From positions 99,492 to 163,491 of the forward strand of contig JBBBWG010021111.1 in NCBI GenBank assembly GCA_037176905.1: DNA of 64,000 bases. Reading direction: 5' to 3'. How positions within the stretch are numbered: the stretch's first letter is position 1; each line of letters opens with the position of its first letter. Below the pieces are notes generated by a model. That model ran no database searches. It had not been told where the DNA came from and saw nothing but the letters and a program-made list of their open reading frames with translations. The stretch is from Azolla pinnata. Lineage: Eukaryota; Streptophyta; Polypodiopsida; Salviniales; Salviniaceae. Below are positions 62,901 to 64,000 of the stretch, in pieces. The translations under genes and the position numbers were made by a program.

Positions 62901-63271
62901 TGCCCGGAGCCGCCCCGGGCCCAAACGCCGGCATCGTGAGCACAGGTGTGAACACGGCGGCTCCTCGCCGTGCTTCGACCACGCTCTACGCCCGGCGGCA
63001 GAGCACCAGCACTGCCGCCAGCTCTGGCTCTGGCTCCGCGAACTCCACGCGCAGGCGTTCTTCCTCGTCATCGGCTTCTTATACTTCTTCATCTGGCGTA
63101 GCTGCGAGGGCAGCGCTCGAACTCGGCACCAACTCCTCTGCCCATTCTGCAGCCGAGGAGCAGCTGCTGCAGCAGCAGCAGCAGGGAAGCAAGTCGAAGC
63201 ACAAGCACCACCATATCTTCCCGTTCGGCAGCTACTTCAAGCACAAATCCAAGTCCAGAGAAGCGTCCTGA
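59913..63271 (+). CDS. SMP and C2 domain membrane-contact-site protein (extended-synaptotagmin-like, plant NTMC2 type)
   Basis: Members of this class are ER-anchored tethers that move lipid through an SMP domain and dock on partner membranes through C2 domains. Six exons are 59913-60537, 61045-61283, 61618-61759, 61857-61916, 62101-62339 and 62456-63271, giving 706 residues. Residues 10-55 form a hydrophobic hairpin (LLPHVVLALAAVWVSCHVP; AICAIAYLYLV). The SMP-like region starts around VEAFINGLVAAFWPSWEPGL and runs to about residue 335 (GVVFTVPVGYFATKL; CGLIYPDKMDIDL). A single C2 follows (about 340-465): EIIEGKHLMGKDMSGFSDPY, KKQTLNPTWRESF, RCRDRDVFVDDELGSAELDL. Candidate calcium-binding Asp residues are visible in both loops. 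The tail is Ser/Ala-rich, contains an Asn-Pro repeat from telomere-type hexamers, and ends basic/His-rich. I see only one C2, fewer than in SYT1-type proteins. Confidence 0.87.
60549..60645. repeat. (TGTC/TGTA)n repeat in SMP-C2 intron 1
   Basis: TCTG and TATG tetranucleotides in the first intron, the complement type of the CAGA/TAGA tract found upstream of the gene. Confidence 0.85.
62652..62704 (+). repeat. Telomere-type CCCTAA hexamers inside coding sequence
   Basis: Eight or nine CCCTAA-type hexamers, some CTCTAA or CCCTAG, lie in frame within exon 6 of the SMP-C2 gene and are translated as Asn-Pro/Ser-Pro repeats. Confidence 0.9.
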
Positions 63272-64000
63272 GTTCGAGGTTGGTGTGTGTTTGTGTGTGT
63301 CCGTGTGTGTGTGTGTGTGTGTGTTCGTTCCTCTGTTTTTCTACGGTTTCTTCTGTTTCTCGCACGACGAAGTTTGGCTGTGAGCACTGCAGGCTCAATA
63401 TGACCAACCAACTCAAGGCCTATTTCCTTCTTTTTCTTCTTCTTGTTTTTTTACATCGCATAGGGCCTCGATTCCGTGACACAACGTACGTACAGTCGAT
63501 CGATCGCCTGAAGCAAGCAAGCAAGCAAGCAAGGAGGTGGCTCGTTGGGAGGCAATTTTTACGAGAATGGCCCTTCAACGGGAGGGGACGAGCTCATCCG
63601 CAGATGTCACATGCTGCTGCTGCTGCTGTTGGCACGATGATCATGGATCCGGGGTTTCTTCCGTGCGTGATTTGTTTTCTCTCTCTTTTCTTTTCTGTTC
63701 CTTTTCCCCCGAATATCGAGAGGAGGAGGAGGAGGAGGAGGAGAGCCATGTTCGGGTGTCATGCCAGATCCACGAAAGGCTTCTCGGCTCGGCTCGGCTC
63801 GGCTCGGCTCGATCGGTCATTCTCGATCAGATGCTGCATGTACAACACTCCTTCTTTCCTTTTCGCGTGGCCGATCGCCAGTCTGTTGCGCGCTATTCAC
63901 GTGGAGCCAGCCCGAATGGGCCTGAGTTCGAGCCTCGCCGAGGCCACTTTGAGCTTGAGCTATATGGTGGTTTGAAGAAGAAGAAGAAGAAGAATCTTCT
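63272..64000. other. 3' flank of the SMP-C2 gene
   Basis: Probable 3' untranslated region with a (GT)n run at 63281-63323, then simple repeats: (GCAA)n near 63512-63532, (AGG)n at 63720-63742 and five GGCTC pentamers at 63783-63810. No further gene is supported before the window ends. Confidence 0.5.

Overview
The window is nuclear DNA of a land plant. The evidence is eight interrupted or long genes with GT-AG introns of about 70-500 bp, several plant-typical families (MOR1, an oil-body-associated DUF1264 protein, plant-type TERT, a plant RING family ending in ...LCNNLIAQVLHIF, a two-step HOP co-chaperone, a plant SEC23-like coat protein), CT/GA-rich leaders and AAACCCTA telo-box motifs upstream of genes. 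I cannot place the species more closely. Coding GC is bimodal: the RING, ERO1 and C2 genes are GC-rich with few or no introns, while MOR1, ALDH, TERT, HOP and SEC23 are AT-richer and multi-exonic. A 504-base run of N (14407-14910) marks an assembly gap in a minisatellite.

Layout, left to right. 417-4574 (+) is the last 19 exons of MOR1/XMAP215. 4.6-9.6 kb is intergenic: telo-boxes, a GAATGGATG minisatellite, a striking microRNA-like fold-back (8430-8575) and CT/GAA leaders. 9661-13074 (+) is a RING protein of extreme low complexity. 13.1-19.4 kb holds tandem repeats and a long CATG-rich tract. 19465-23142 (+) is a family-3 aldehyde dehydrogenase. 23.2-26.0 kb is degenerate tandem repeats. 26072-34685 (+) is telomerase reverse transcriptase. 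36035-37985 (-) is an oil-body-associated protein, converging on TERT. 38.1-39.2 kb is a repeat array with telomere-like motifs. 39930-42588 (-) is HOP/STI1. 45974-52071 (+) is a SEC23-family coat protein. 54004-55620 (-) is ERO1, converging on SEC23. 55.9-57.4 kb is a higher-order minisatellite. 59913-63271 (+) is an SMP-C2 membrane-contact protein.

The genes are ordinary eukaryotic single genes and do not form an operon. Loose themes are the secretory pathway (SEC23, ERO1, SMP-C2), chaperoning (HOP) and telomere/cytoskeleton housekeeping (TERT, MOR1). The most unusual points are the fold-back at 8430-8575; an ERO1 whose usual cysteine pair in one loop is replaced by a GDGNG repeat; an in-frame partial exon duplication with its own splice acceptor in the ALDH gene; two GC-AG introns needed to keep homologous reading frames; telomere-type hexamers read as protein in the C2 gene; and one hexanucleotide, (GATGGC)n, reused in different frames in several genes. 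I did not find a convincing wholly new multi-gene system.
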